Source of the DNA: Macrotis lagotis
Taxonomy: Eukaryota; Chordata; Mammalia; Peramelemorphia; Peramelidae
Length of the DNA: 64,000 nt
Assembly (NCBI RefSeq): GCF_037893015.1
Contig: NC_133666.1
Location: 661,125,482-661,189,481, forward strand
Direction of reading: 5' to 3'
Shown: positions 13,901 to 28,900 of the stretch, piece by piece
How the letters are laid out: each line of letters begins with the position of its first letter
Position numbering within the stretch: position 1 is the first letter of the stretch
Program-made: the position numbers and the translations under genes
The notes under the pieces: model-generated
Told to the model about the DNA's origin: nothing
The model's database searches: none
Seen by the model: only the letters and a program-made list of their open reading frames with translations

Positions 13901-16900
13901 TGATCTAAAAATCTTCTGCATAGAGATAATAATTGAATCCATGGGAGTCAATGAAATCACCAAATGAAATAGTATTAAGCAAAGCAAAAAAGATAAGACA
14001 AGAAGAGGGCCAGTGCCCTGTGAGACACTCATGGATGCTCTTTTCCAGTTATGGACATTTTCATTCGCTGTTCCCCATGCCCAGTCTTCTTGTCCTCTTC
14101 ATATCTGTTCCTGGCTGCCTTCTACTTCCTTAAAATCCCACTGTCAAAAGAAATCTTTTCTGACTCTAAGTTTTATCCCCAATTTGTCCTATCTCTATAT
14201 CTTTTGTTCTATAAAGTTGTTTGCACTGGCCCTGGGGTCAGAAAGATCTGAATTAAAATACTATCTCAGGCACTTACTAGCTGTGAGATCCTGGGCAAGT
14301 CACTTAACTTGTGCCTGACTCAATTTACTCAATGATAAAATGGAGATAAATAATAGCACAAGGTTGTTGTGAGGAGCAAATAAAATGGATAATATTTTTA
14401 AAGTGTTTAGCACACTGACATGTATTAGAAGATTAATAAATACTTTTTCCTTTTCCAAGTTTTATTTTTTCTTTCATTGCCCCCCAATCCAGAATGATTA
14501 TAGTATCATATATTTTGAGCTGAAAGAGATCTCAGAGACCATCTAATCCAACTCAATCATCTTAATAAATAAGAAACTCAGGCTTTTCACTGATACTACT
14601 TTTTAGGCAACTCTAGCTATACTAGTTTACTCTAATGCGTGTTATCTACAACCTATAAATTTATATTTATAAAAGTGATGTCTAGAGCATCATTTATCTA
14701 TAGGTAATCTGTAACTGATAACCAGGGGGACAAAAAAGGTAATTTTATTGAAGGCATTCTGAAATTCTGCTACAATTGAAATATTTTGGAATAGAGAATA
14801 AAATCTTGAAAGTCAATTTTCTACCTGTCTATAGTAGTCTAAGAAGCTGATATCAGAGCCATCTTTTTTAAAGGTGCTTCTTGGATTCTGTTCCCAGTCA
14901 ATGGCATCAACTCTATACGTCCTATTGTTGTGTCTGTGGAAGGAATACATTTGAGATTTTATGACAGTTTAATGCCTGGAACTTCTCATGAAATAATATT
15001 TGAAAAAATAAGATTTTTCCAAAAGTATTCTCTAGGCTCAGAGGTCTGAGGGAGAAGAGTAATTAAAAGGGAAGTTCTTTAATATTCAGTTTCTAAAACT
15101 AAAAACAATACAATGTCAAAATGAATTGTAAATACACACATTTAACAGAACTAGTAATGGTGCAGAAGATTCTGGAAGAGTTATATCCTAGATATAACAC
15201 CAGTTATTTGTCAATTAACAAACATGGGGACGAGGAATATAAATGATCCTCCCACAGTGGGGCCATTTTCCTTTTAGGGGTAGGAACTGGGAGGGTAACT
15301 CACTCACAAGCAGCTTTTAAACAAGGTTGTATATTTGAGAAAAAGGGACAAAACTATCATTTCTTCCCTTCTAATACCTTCTCCTACCTTGAGAACTTCT
15401 GCAACATTTTACCCAGTCTTAGCACTTAAAAATACAAAGTTACATTAGATGAAACATTTCAGGAAAACAGAAAGACTTACTTGGTATAAACAATTTGCCC
15501 CCGTATTTCTTTCAAAATATCTCCTCGGGATATGGGTCTTCGAGATTTCTGAAAGTCATTTATGAGGTCTAGGACAGTATCCTTTCGCACAACTTTATGA
15601 CATGCATCAGTGCACAGCATAATGTCATTCTCATACTGAAGAATAGAAGTAATGAAACCTGGACAAATATTCAACCTGTCAGACCAAATAAAAATTGTCT
15701 CCTATAATCAATGACTTAAGCAAATTAAGCAGATTCCCAGATTCCTGACTCCAAGGTCAGTGCTCTATTCACTCTGACACCTAGCCCTAGAATAAGTACA
15801 AAAGATAAACCCACAAACCTGGGGAGGAGGGATAAAATGAATCAAAAACCTGAGCATCAAATATATGATTTATATGAAGACATATAAACTCATATAAAGA
15901 AATTTTCACAGAATCAGTCCTCAAAGTCCAATTCTGATGCTTCAATGACATTGAGCCTGAGTTTTGGAAGTCTCTACCAGAAGTGTAAGTTTGATCAGGA
16001 TCACCCAAAAGGAAAAGACTGTCCTGAGCAAAAACCTATGAGAATTTCTTTTCTTACTTTTTTTCCTTCCTTTTTTTTTTGTACTATTGAACACTAGGTT
16101 CCCTTCTCTCATCAATTCTACCCCCAACACTTTTAAAAAGTCCACCTTTGTAACAAAGTCACAGTCAAATAAAATAAATCCATACATTGACTATGTTTAA
16201 AAAATTATAGACAAACTTCAATATCCAGTGACTTCAATGCAAAAGAGAGCAAGAGTGACAATGAAAATACTGGAAAATATAACAGCATTAAGAAACAAAT
16301 GGCAGAAGATTCACACCTTTATATTATGAATATTTTGAGAAGCATTGGACTGAGCAAGGAAAGGAACAAATATTACCAAAAAAAGAATTAAAATGTATTT
16401 ATAAAAGACAGACACTGGATGCCTACTGATATGGGAATCATTTTCAAATCAATTTTTTCCAAATATAGTCAGAAAACTGATTGTTAGAACAAAGAAAAAT
16501 AATTTCAAACTAGAATAAAAATGAAAATATATATATAAAATTAAGGCAACTAAAATGTATTTAAATGATTTGCTGAATCTGAAAAAATCTGAAATTTAAA
16601 AAAGCACTGACACAGACTATCATTGTTGCCTAATGATGCTTAACCAATATAAAGCAATTGTCACAAGACAGAGATCAAAAGAGTATAGAAAAACACAAAC
16701 AAGAGGAGAGAAATAATAGCCAAGGGCAATCATGTTACTTTAGAAAATACAAGTAATCTGCATGATTTAAGAGAAGAATGGTAGGAAATAATAAACAGTA
16801 CTGCTTGACAAAACTGCTTTAAATGGAAAACTTTACAGAAAGTCTGGCAACTGGGCAAAGTCATTTTCAAGGGTATTTTAAGAAAAAAAAACTGAATGAA

Positions 16901-19900
16901 ATACAATAAATAAAAGAGAAACAGAGATCCGTAAGGACTATTTTTAATGAACTCTCTTAGGCAATGACAGAGAATTAAATGAAGTAGAGTAAGCACATTT
17001 CAGCTCAACATCAATGCTCTTTTCTAAGTTCTCATTCTCCTTGACCTCTCTGCAGCTACTGACACTGTTAATCATTCTCTTCCGTGTTTTCAGGACACTA
17101 CTCTCTCCTGATTCTTCTTCTACCTGACCATTCCTTTATCTCCTTTGCTGAATCCTCATACAGATTGTACCCTCAAAGATGTCCCACAGGATTCTATCCT
17201 AGGTCTTCTCTTATTCCTCTGTACTATTCCATTTGGAATCTCATCAATACCCATGGATTTATTTATCTTCTCTATGCTGTTGATTCTCAGATCTATCTAT
17301 CCTGACCCAACTTCTGCTGAGCTACAGTCTAGCATGTCCAGCTGCCTTTCAGATACCCTGAACTTGATGTCAAGTAAACAACTTAAACTGAATACGTCCA
17401 AAACACTAAATTCATTGTCTTTCTCCTCAAACTCACTGCATCTGCTACCTCCCCTATTATTGTCAAGGACAATATCCTCCCAGTTCCTAAGATTCACAAC
17501 CTAGGAGTCATCCTGGACTTTTAACCCTACATTCAAGTTGTTGTTAAGGTCTATCATTTTTCACCTTTTCAACAGGTCTTGAATACATCTCCTTCTCTCC
17601 CCTGATACTGCCATCCTCTTATATAGATCCTCATCACCTCACACCTAAACAATTGTAATAGCTGGTAGTAGGTAATGACCTCCTGAGTTTGGCCTTAAAA
17701 AAATAACTGATTCAAACATAGTGTTAACCTCCAGAGTTTGTCCTAATAAGGGACAAACTATAGCCTCTAGAGTTTGGTTTCAAGAAAGAGCAAAATAAAA
17801 TTAGATTAACATACATGTTTATTAATATTTCTGTAAGCTCTCCAATTACGTAGGCATGCATGGCCCCACCTGAAGAAAAAAAGGAACCCTCAAATGGAGT
17901 GTTAGAGAGTGATACTTTTTTAAAATTTTTTTTATTTTTTTATTTAAGGCAACGGGGTTAAGTGACTTGCCCAAAGACACACCGTAGGCAATTATTAAGT
18001 GTCAGAGGCCAAATTTGAACTCAGATTCTCCTGACTTCAGGGCCCGTGCTCTATCCATTGCGCCACCTAGCTGCCCCTTAGAGAGTGGAGAAAACTTAAT
18101 GGGGATAGAAAAGAACATACACTTTTCTCAGCAGTACATGGCACTTTCACCAAAATTGACCATGTACTAGGGCACAAAAACCTTAAAATCAAATGCAGAA
18201 ATAATAAATATTTCTCAGACAATGATGCAATAAAAATTACATGTAATAAAGGGTTAGGGAAAGATAAACCAAGAACTAATTGGACATTAAATAACCTTAT
18301 CTTAAATAATGGGTGGATCAAACAGCAAATGATAGAAATAATCAATAATTATATCCAAGAAAACAATAATAATGAGACATCATACCAAAATTTATGGGAT
18401 GTAAGCAAGGCAGTTTTGAGGGGGAACTTTATGTCACTTAAGGCCTATATGAATAAAATAGAGAATAAGGAGATCAATGAATTGGGTATGCAACTAAAAA
18501 AAGCTAGAAAAAGAACAAATTAAACATCCCCAATTAAATACCAAATTAGAAACTCTGAAAATCAAATGAGAGATTAATAAAATGGAAAGCAAGAAAACCA
18601 TTGATCTCATAAATAAAAATAAGTTGGTTTTAAACAAGTCAGTAAAATAAATAAACCTCTGGTTAATCTGATTTTTAGAAATGAAAGAAAATAACCAAAT
18701 TACCAGTATCAAAAATGAAAAGGGTAAACCAAACACCAATGAGGAGGAAATCAAAGAGATAATTTGGAGCTACTTTGCCAAACTGTATGCCAATAAATTG
18801 GACAACTTGAATGAAATGAATGAATGAATATTTACAAAAATACAAATTGCTCAGATTATTAGTAGAGGAATGAATTACTTCAATAGCTCACTTCAGAAAA
18901 AGAAATACACTCCCTAAGAAATATATACCCTAAGAAAAAGTCTCCAGGTCCAGATGAATTTACAAGAGAATTCTACCAACATTTAAGGAACAATCAATTC
19001 CCATTCTACATAAACTATTTTTAAAAATAGCAGAGGAAGGAGTTCTGCCAAACTCCTTTTATGATACCAATATGGTGCTCAACCAGGAAGAACCAAAACA
19101 GATAAAGAAAATTATAGACCAATCTCCCTAATGAATATTGATGCAAAAACCTTAAATAAAATTTTAGCAGTGAGACTACAGCAAGTTATTACCAGGATAA
19201 TACACCATGATCAGGTTGGATTTATATCAGGCAGGCAGGGATGGTTCAACATTAAGAAAACATTCAACATATTAAACATATCAATAGTAAAAAAAAAATA
19301 GAAATCATATGATTATCTCAATAGATGCTGAAAAATCCTTTGATAAAATACAACATCCATTCCTATTAAAAATACTAGAAAGTTTAGGAATAAATGGAAT
19401 TTTCCTTAAGATAATAAATAGTATCTAATACCATCAACAAATATATTTAATGGGAATAAACTCAGAGCATCTCCAACATCTCCAATAAATTCAGAGGTGA
19501 AATAAGGATGCCCATTATCACCACTACTATTCAATATAGTATTAGAAATGCTAGGGGTGGCTAGGTGGCACAGTGGATAGAGCACCAGCCCAGGAGTCAG
19601 GAGTAACTGAGTTCAAATCCGGCCTCAGACACTTAATAATTACCTAGCTGTGTGGCCCTGGGCAAGCCACTTAACTCCATTTGCCTTGTAAAAAGCTAAA
19701 AAAAATGCTAGCAGTAGCAATAAGAGAAGAAAAGGAAATTGAAGGAATCAAATTGGCAATGAGGAAGCAAAACTTGCTCTCTTTTGCAGATTATATGATA
19801 TACCTAGAGAACCTGAGGAAATCACCTAAAAAACTCCTTGAAACAATTAATAAATTCAGCAAAGTAGTAGGATATAAAATAAACCCACATAAATCATCAG

Positions 19901-22900
19901 CATTTCTATAAAGGAAAACAAATCCCAAGAACAAAAGATAGAAAGAGAAATTCTATTTTAAATATTTGGGGAATCTTCCTCCCATGAAAAACTCAGAAAT
20001 TGTAGGAACACAATTTTTTTAGGGTTTTTTTTTGGGGGGAGGGGGTCAAGAAGGGCAAGAATAGCAAGGGAACTGACGAAAAAAAAAAACCATAAAGGAA
20101 AGTGGCCTGGCTCTACCAGATCTCAAACTGTACTATAAAGCAGCAGTCATCAAAACTGTCTGGTACTGGTTAAGAAATAGAGTAATGGACCAGTGGATTA
20201 GGAGGGGTTCAAAAGAAACTACAGTAAATGACTACAGCAATCTACTATTTGACAGACCCAAAGACATCAGCCTCTGGGATAAGAACTCACTATCTGACAA
20301 AAATTGTTGGGAAAACTGGAAAATAGTATGACAAAAACTAGGCATAGATCCACATCTCATACCCTATAACAAATTAAGGTCAAAATGGGTAAAGGATTTA
20401 GACATAAAGAGCAATACCATAGATAAATAGACCAAAAAAACTCTATCTGATCTATGAAAAAGGGATAATTTCATGACAGAACAAGAATTAGAGTACATTA
20501 TAACTGCAAAATGAATGATTTTGACTATATTAAATTAAAAAGGTTTTACACTAATAAAATCAATGATACCAAAACTAAAAGAAAAGCAGAAAGCTGGGAA
20601 ACAATTTTCACAACTAGGAGTTCTGATAAAGATCTCATTTCTAAAATATGTAACGAATTGCATCAAATTTATAAGGTCACAAGTCATTCCCCAACTGATA
20701 AATGGTCAAAGGATACAAATGGACAATTTTTAAATGAAGAAATTAAAGCTATATATAAGCATGTGAAAAAATGCTCCAAAATCACTATTGATTAGAGAAA
20801 TGCAAATTAAAATAACCATGAGGTATCATCTCACACCTATTAGATTATACCAGATGAGAAAAATGGAAGATGATCAATGTTGGAGAAGTTGTGGGAGGAT
20901 AGGGACATTGATGCATTGCTGGTGGAGTTGTGAATGGATCCAACTTTTCTGGAGAGCAGTATGGAACTATGCCCAAAGAGTAATAAAACTATTCATACCC
21001 TTTGACCCAGTAACCTCAATTATAGGTCTGTATCCAGAAGAAATTGTAAAAAATAGGAAAAGTCCTACATGTTCCAAAATATTCATAGCAGCTCTTTGTG
21101 TAGTAACAAAGAATTGGAAATTGAGGGGATGACCATCAATTGTGGAAAGGCTAAACAAGTTATGATACATGAATACTATGGAATATTATTGTTCTATAAG
21201 AAACAATAAATGGTCAGACTCTACAGAAGCATGGAATGATTTATGGGATCTGATGCTGAGTGAAAGTAGAGCCAAGAGAACAATGTACACATCAGCAACA
21301 TTATGAGATGAGCAACCTTGATGGGAAGCAACTCCTCTCAACAGTCCAGAGAGCTAGTACAACTGCATTTGACTGGTTATGAACTGTATTATCCCCTCCC
21401 AGAAGAAGAAGAAAAACAAAACAAAACAAGACACAGAAAAAAACCCTTCTGGATCTGATGAACACTTTATAAAAATTATCGCTTTATGTATCTCTTTCCC
21501 TTAATCCTAATTCCTCATGCCAAGAATTAATAATCTGTAAATATGTTTAACAAAATATGTGTGTAAAATGCTAAAAAAAAGAAAAGGCCAAGATCTCTCA
21601 ATGAATCCATTGTCATCTCCAGTTGTCCTGATTCATATCTGGGCAGTGGATCCAGATGGCTTCAGAGGAGAAAGGGATGCTGGTGACTTTGCACAGTACC
21701 CACTCACTTAAATCCAATTCATTTGCATGTCATAGAATCACATCCCTGATGTTAAGGTCCTCTTTGAGAACAAAGGATAAACAGCAACAACTATAACACT
21801 TATAAAACATACCATCATAATTTGAAGGGTTATAAACTTATTTTCACTTAGAAAATATGACATTCTATTTTGTTAAATACTATATAGATATCCATTCCTA
21901 TTATACAAACCCTAAATCCCTCATGTCTTCTGCCCCGTTGTAAATATCATAAAAATTGTGTCCAATTTGTACAAGCTTCATGGTACTCAAAAGTCTGGAA
22001 ATTAAAAGGAAACAGAAGTTATTCCCAAGAAGAAAATGAAACTGATTGATTAAATTAGACAATATTTGTAAAGTGTTTTGCAAATCTTAAAGTGCTATAG
22101 AAATGTTAGCTATTAATATTATCATTATATGTAAAGTGCTACACAAACTTTACAGGGTTATAGAAATGATAGTTTCTGAGAAATCTACTATATTCTCCTC
22201 TCAAAAGAAATTCCAACATTAGTTAGCATTTATATATCTGCAATGTGCTTCCCAAATACCATCTTGTTTGATCCTCACAACAATGTTGGGAGGTTCATCC
22301 CATTAAAATGGGGATAATAATAATCCACAGGTTGCAGGATTGTTGTGATGATCAAATGAGATAATATATGTAAAGTGCACTTAGTTGGCATTTAACATGT
22401 TTTTCTCTTCTCCCCTTTCATATCATTATCATCCCTATTTTATGTTTAGGAAACCAAGGCAGACAGAGGCTAGGGGTCACGTAATTAGTAAATAAATGTC
22501 TGAGACCAAAATAACTTTGAACTCAAGTCTTCCAGACTCCAAGTTCAAGAGGACAAGACCCTCGTTTTACCTACTTACTCTCTACCAGTTACTAGCCCAA
22601 CTCTCAGTACAGAGGAGGTAGTTAATACTTAAAGAATTGAGTTCAAATTATTTACTGAGAAAAAATATCTACCTAATATATTCAACGTTAACCCTATGAA
22701 GTTGCTGATTAGGATCTATAGAGCAGAAAATTTTGTCTCTATTAAATATACCAATTACAAATTCTCCAGAGTGATCTGTTTTTCCATGGAATTATTAAGG
22801 GAAAGATGGAGTTGAAATTTACATTGAGAATGAACTGTCTATGAAATTTTTTACTATCCCTACATGGTTGAATTTCGAAAATCACAAAAGGATTACAGGG

Positions 22901-25900
22901 ATACCTGGTTTCATTAATAGTCATCACACCTAAAAATACAATGCTCTGAGTTCCAAGGAAGTGAAAAGGATTAAACAAACCTTTTGAAAATAATATTGTA
23001 AAACTGTAAGCAATGTGGCGAATTGGGTAGAAGTTCATTGATTAAAGTGATAGTTATCCTAACATTGTCTCCATTCTGTGTCTGACTAAACACTTCAGTA
23101 ACCTAAAAAAAAAATAGAAATAATAAAAAACATGCCTAATACAGCAAAATGGAAAAAACAATGACAATTACAAAACGGAAAAAATAACCCCAACATTAAA
23201 GCAGAACTGTGAAGTCAGTTTACTTTCTGAGCTGTTTCCAGAAATCTGAGCCTTTTTTTTCTCACAATTAGGCTAGATTTACAAGACAAGCATTATACAG
23301 TCAGCCTTGGGGTAAATGTGATAGTCTATTAAATGGAAGTTATTTTCATAAAAAATAGATTGTTTTGGTAGCTAAGCCAGCAATAAAAACTTAAAAAGAA
23401 AGAATATCCAAATATACAGTTTAGCTTTCTAAAATTCACCTCAAGCAAATGTTTAATAAAGGAACTGGGGTTGTCTAGTTTAAAAGTGCTTCTGCTTGGA
23501 TTTTGGGGGACGAAGAATGATAGCAAAGAACAAAAACAGAACAAAGTAATTTCAGTAACTGTGTCTATATCAAGATTGTAAACTGCCTTTTAATCATACC
23601 TTTAGGGGTAGTGAAAAGGGATAAGAGGAGATTGCATCTAAAGTTTCATTGATTTAGGGAACCTCTGAAGAGAAAATTCCCTCTCCCCATGAAGATCAGC
23701 ACCTGCTCTGAAACTTAGTGTTAGAGACTCTAAAAGGTTAGTGACTTAGAATTTAGTAAGGTGAATTAACCTAGATTACTGCAAGGCTATGGTCACAACC
23801 AGGCATATCAGGAAAATGACCTAAACCTGGGTCTTCCTAGCCAAAATCAGAAGGATTTTAACTTTCAATTAGACTTCTTAAAAAAATTACTTTATGGGTG
23901 GCTGGCACAGTGGATAGAGCACTGGCCCTGCAGTCAGGAGCTCCTGAGTTCAAATCCGGACTCAGACACTTAATAATTACCTAGCTGTGTGGCCTTGGGC
24001 AAGCCACTTAACCTCATTTGTCTTGCAAAAAGAAAAAGAAAAAAAATTACTTTGTATTATGAAATAGTAGAGAAATCTTTACTATTGACATTCATTTTAA
24101 AAAAAGTTTGACATCTAAAAACTATCTTTTGAATCATTTTTTATCATGTTTGAATCTTTGCAACCCTATCTGGGGTTTTCTTGGCAAAGATACTAGAGTA
24201 GCTTGCCATTTGCTTTTTTTAGTTCATTTTATAGGTGAGGAAACTGAGACAAACAGGGTTAAGTGACTTGCCCAGGGTCACATAATGCAGAAACGTCTGA
24301 GGCTGGATGCGACCTCATGAAGATAAGTCTTTCTGATTCCAGGTCTGGTACTATCTATTATACCACAATACCTAATTAGTTCAAAGAGGGGACATCCCTA
24401 CTAAAGTAAGGTGTTTAAAAGCAAAAATATGTAGGAAAATTCTTCAAAGTATAATTAAAGGCTTCAACTAGGCTTGCTATCACACAACTTTGCCATAGGA
24501 TATGAATAAAATTTATTGTGCAAGCCAGATGGATTGGGAATTATAGCCTAGATTAATGTGGTACCTTTATTGCAAAGAAATTTTTATTCAAATTTGCACG
24601 TGCTAATATCAGTATCTAAGATTACATCTGTCAATAAACATTTTAAAAGGAGCATACTGTAATGCTATAAAAGATCCAAAAATGGTGACAAAGAAAACAA
24701 TATGTATTCCTGGATTTTAATCAAAGATCTACCAGCTATAAGATGTTTGGGAATCACCTTAAAAACTGACCAAACTATTATTTCATATTATTTTAACTTT
24801 TATCACAACTGGCAACTGCAATGACTAAACCACATTTTCCTTAAAAGTCTAAAGCTGCAACACCAATCAAATATATTATATTACCTTATTTTTTAGTCTA
24901 TGGCACAAAAATAATATTGCTCCATCAAAAGAATAACGTTTTCCTAGGAGTTGCTTGTGCATGTCAAGTAAAACTGAACGGAGTCTTTTGGAATCCATCT
25001 GTGGGCTGAAGTCAACATGATACTGGTAAAGTGCCCACTGAGGAAGCGATGTCAGCCGGAAGTGGTTTGTCTTCAAATGGACTACTGTCCCTGAAGTACC
25101 TGAAAGATTAAGCCAGATCAGACAGCCTGTGAGACATCAAGACTACTTATTCTTTCCCAGCATTTATTTTTTATTTGCTTTCCCAACAACATGCAACATG
25201 GTAATTTTTACTAATCATTTTCTTTGCAAGGTTTTGAATTTTACATTTTTCTCCCTCTCTCCCCTCCCTCCCCTCCCTGACAGAAAGCAATTTAATTTAG
25301 GCTATACATGTATAATTATGTTAGCCATCAATCCATATTAATCATGCTGATAAAGAAGAATCAAACCAAAATGGAAAGGAAAAAACTAAAGAAAATGAGT
25401 CAATACATAAGACAACTTTTAAAAAAACTGAAGATAGTTTTGGTCTGCAGTTAAACTCCACAGTTCCCTCTCTGGATATGGATGGTATTTTCCATCACAA
25501 ACCAAAAGGCTCTGATTATTGTACAACTGAAACCACCATTTCTAAGGCTCTAATATAACTGGACATTTTCCCCCCAAGATTCCAGGTTAAAAATAGTACA
25601 ATACACTGGAAAAGTTCTGCGAGACATGACTCTTAGGGACACTAATCTAAAAGCCATTTAAGAGGATACAAAAATATGTCTTTATAAAAAAGTTCTAATC
25701 TAATAGTATCAAAAGACTCCTATGAAAAGCTCAGGTTTGAAAAAGAACCACCCAATGATCTACAGATTTCAAAGATTTGAGTTAGGCTGAATTAGTTGTG
25801 AAATAGCAAACTTATTCTCTCCTCACACACATTTTTGATACATACATTTATTACATTTTAATGTATCTATCTTCCACAAAAGGGCAGAGGATGATATCTT

Positions 25901-28900
25901 AGTTGACAGTCTAACAATAGAGAAAGCCTCAGACCTAACTGATGTCTTAGAGTGTGAGACCATCTGTGTAGGAATGAATAAATGAATGATGAAGCATTTA
26001 TTAAGTACTTACCACGTGCCAGATACTATGCTAAGCATTGACTGATTATACAAATACAAGAAAGCTAGACAATCCTTGCCCCAAGAAGCTTGTGTTCTAA
26101 TGAGGGGAGATTAAAAGCTGGAGGAATAGAAAATGGGGGTGGGGTGAAGATGGGGAAATAGAAGGGCAGTAACATGATTTGCCAATGCCTAGAAAATGAT
26201 GTGGTATCCTGTTTCTGGACAAGATAAAGTGAATGTTCCTTATTAGAGCCAGTCATTAAAGCAAATATAAAATCAAAATCTCAAGGTAGTGACAATTTAG
26301 TTGAAAATATTATGTTACCTTAAAAAAAAAAACAAAGGAAAAACCAGAAGCACATTTTAACAAATTAATCCTCCTTGAAAGTCAAAGGCCTTTAAGAGGA
26401 AAAGCTCTCCAAAGCAAAGATTTCTAAATATGATATGACTAATTTAAAGGGTGATATTTGGTGGTCAGGATTCAGTGCAAAGAGATATTCCTTCAGAGTA
26501 ATAATGCTGGAGTCATGTGGGCTTCATGTTTAAAAGGAAGCAAAAGAAATTCTGTTCCCTTGGGACAAATGGGGAGGGGGGAGTCAAAAGGTAGTCCAAA
26601 TCTTCCAAGACCTCATGCTAAAAATTAAAACTGATTAGGATTAATTTAACTATATCTTAATTGTTATAGGACTTCCCTCCTCTGTATTTCTAGGCAGGGA
26701 ATCCTTCCATCACTTTCCAAGTCTACAGTTAGTTGTCTATGGTCCTGAGATGTTGTCTTGCTCAGGGTCATACACTACGTGGCCTGACTTGAACCCAAGT
26801 GTATTGGGTTCAAGATCAATTCTCTATCTACTGTGTCATGCTACCTCTAAAAAAACTTACCTAGAAAGAAAAAAAAAGATAAAGTGAGAGAAAATACTGA
26901 ATTTTCCATCATACCAAGTTTAACCTGTTCTTCTCAAGGTGTACATGCTACATTCAGATACTAGGCACCAGAGAAAATACTGGACTGAACTCTGAGAAAC
27001 TGACATACCTCTTTTACACTCTATCAAATGATGTAGTTTTTGTCGAGTATTTACACCACGGTCATGAAAATTCTTTCTCTTTCTCCGTGATGGCTCCTTC
27101 AATCTGGCTGAGACTTTACCCTCTTGGACTATTGGTGAAAAATAAAGTTTAAAATTTGCTAAGACAAAAACATGAATCATAATAGCATGTGTTCTTCTGG
27201 AACTTTGTAAGATTCCTAAACATTTGCATTTTATTTAAATAAAAAATAGTATTATTAAGGGAAAGCAGTAAAAGCAAATAATCATTAAATCAATCAATAC
27301 ACAATTTATTAAGTGCCTGCTGTGTTATACATTGTGCTAATAGCTAGGGATACCAATAAAAAGCAAAAGTCCCTGCCCTCGAGGAGCTTATGTTGTAATG
27401 GGAGAAACAAAATTTGATAGAGATGATTACTAGAGATAGAGATTTTGATAAAGACTGCTCTAGCTGTAGTAACTCATGAAGTCAAATAGGAGAGGGATAG
27501 TAGTAGGGAAGTAGAAGGAGATCAACTACAAGCCATTACAGCTTACACATCTAGTGTAGCTAGGAGGCACACTAGTGAGGAAAGGGGTCAGGAAAGTTGC
27601 CTCATTCTTCTTTATTTGTTGTTTTCCAGTTAATGTCTGACTCTTTGTGACTCGATTTGGTGTTTTTTTGGCAAAGACACTAGAGTTTGCCATTTCCTTC
27701 TGCAGCTAACTTTACAGATATTATAAGGAAACTGAGGGAAACAGAATGAAGTGACTTGCCTAGGATCCACAGCTAGTAAATGTTTAGATAGGTTTGAACT
27801 CAGGTCCACCTGACTTAGGGTTGGCACTCTATCCACCAAGCCACCTCTAGTCTTCTTTTTAAGAATTTAAAGGATTTAATCCCATTTAAAGATTTAAATG
27901 GGTTCTCAAAGCAAAAGTTTTAGAATTACATCTCTAGCCTCATTCTTCATAGTGTGAGTAGAAGCTGAGGTGCCTTACTGTAGGAGTTATAGAGGACTCA
28001 GTTGGGCAAGGCACAAGAGACAAGAGGAAGATAAAAGTTCATTAGCAAAGAACAGAGAGAGCAGGACAGGGGTACTGGTTTAAGAATTGCAGAGAAAAAA
28101 TTCAAAAAACTTACTGAAAAATTATGGTTCACAAAACTAAAGAATAAGCTCAAGAAGGAAGAGACAGGAAATAATGAAAAATTATGATCAGATAAAATAA
28201 TAACTGAGTTTGGGGGTCAAAAAAGTGGAAAGCTTGTTGATGAGGGGGAGATCTAAGATGAACCATCACCACAAATAACCAAAATGAGATCATAGCATCT
28301 GCAAATACAAAAGGAACTGGAGGTAAGGTATTTGAGGGAACAACAATATGAATGCTGATATTATTTAATTTAATGCAAAAGTTATTTCTAGAAAGGGAAG
28401 AAAGCCAGCGAACTAGGTATTAGATGTCCAGAGAAAGGAAGAAGAACATCCTAGTAGCCAGTATGTAATAGCCACCATGATCAATATTTGGATGATATAT
28501 CTTGGTAGTGAACTTCAAAGAAAGAGGGCATCCTCAGATATCAAATAGAGTCTGGAACTGGCAATGGGAAGCAAGAACAATCATGTACTTCTGTAGTATC
28601 ATTGTGGGGTGAGGGCAGGAAAGTTGAAGGAGGGCTATAAAAGTTAAAGAAGGGGCAGCCAATGGTCATCTGGGGGAAAAATCAGGTTTATATGAGTGCC
28701 AGATGATAAAAGGAGGACAAGAGAAAGAAGTACAAAAGGAAGAAAAATTTTGTTACATAAGGGTATAATGGAAGAAGCACAGTGAATTGAATTAATCCTT
28801 CATTGCCAAATATATGGCCCTGACTCAGTTTTCATTCTTTATGATTTCTCTGCTATTTTTGGCATTATTGATCTTTTCCATCCCTTCCCTTGACTTCAGA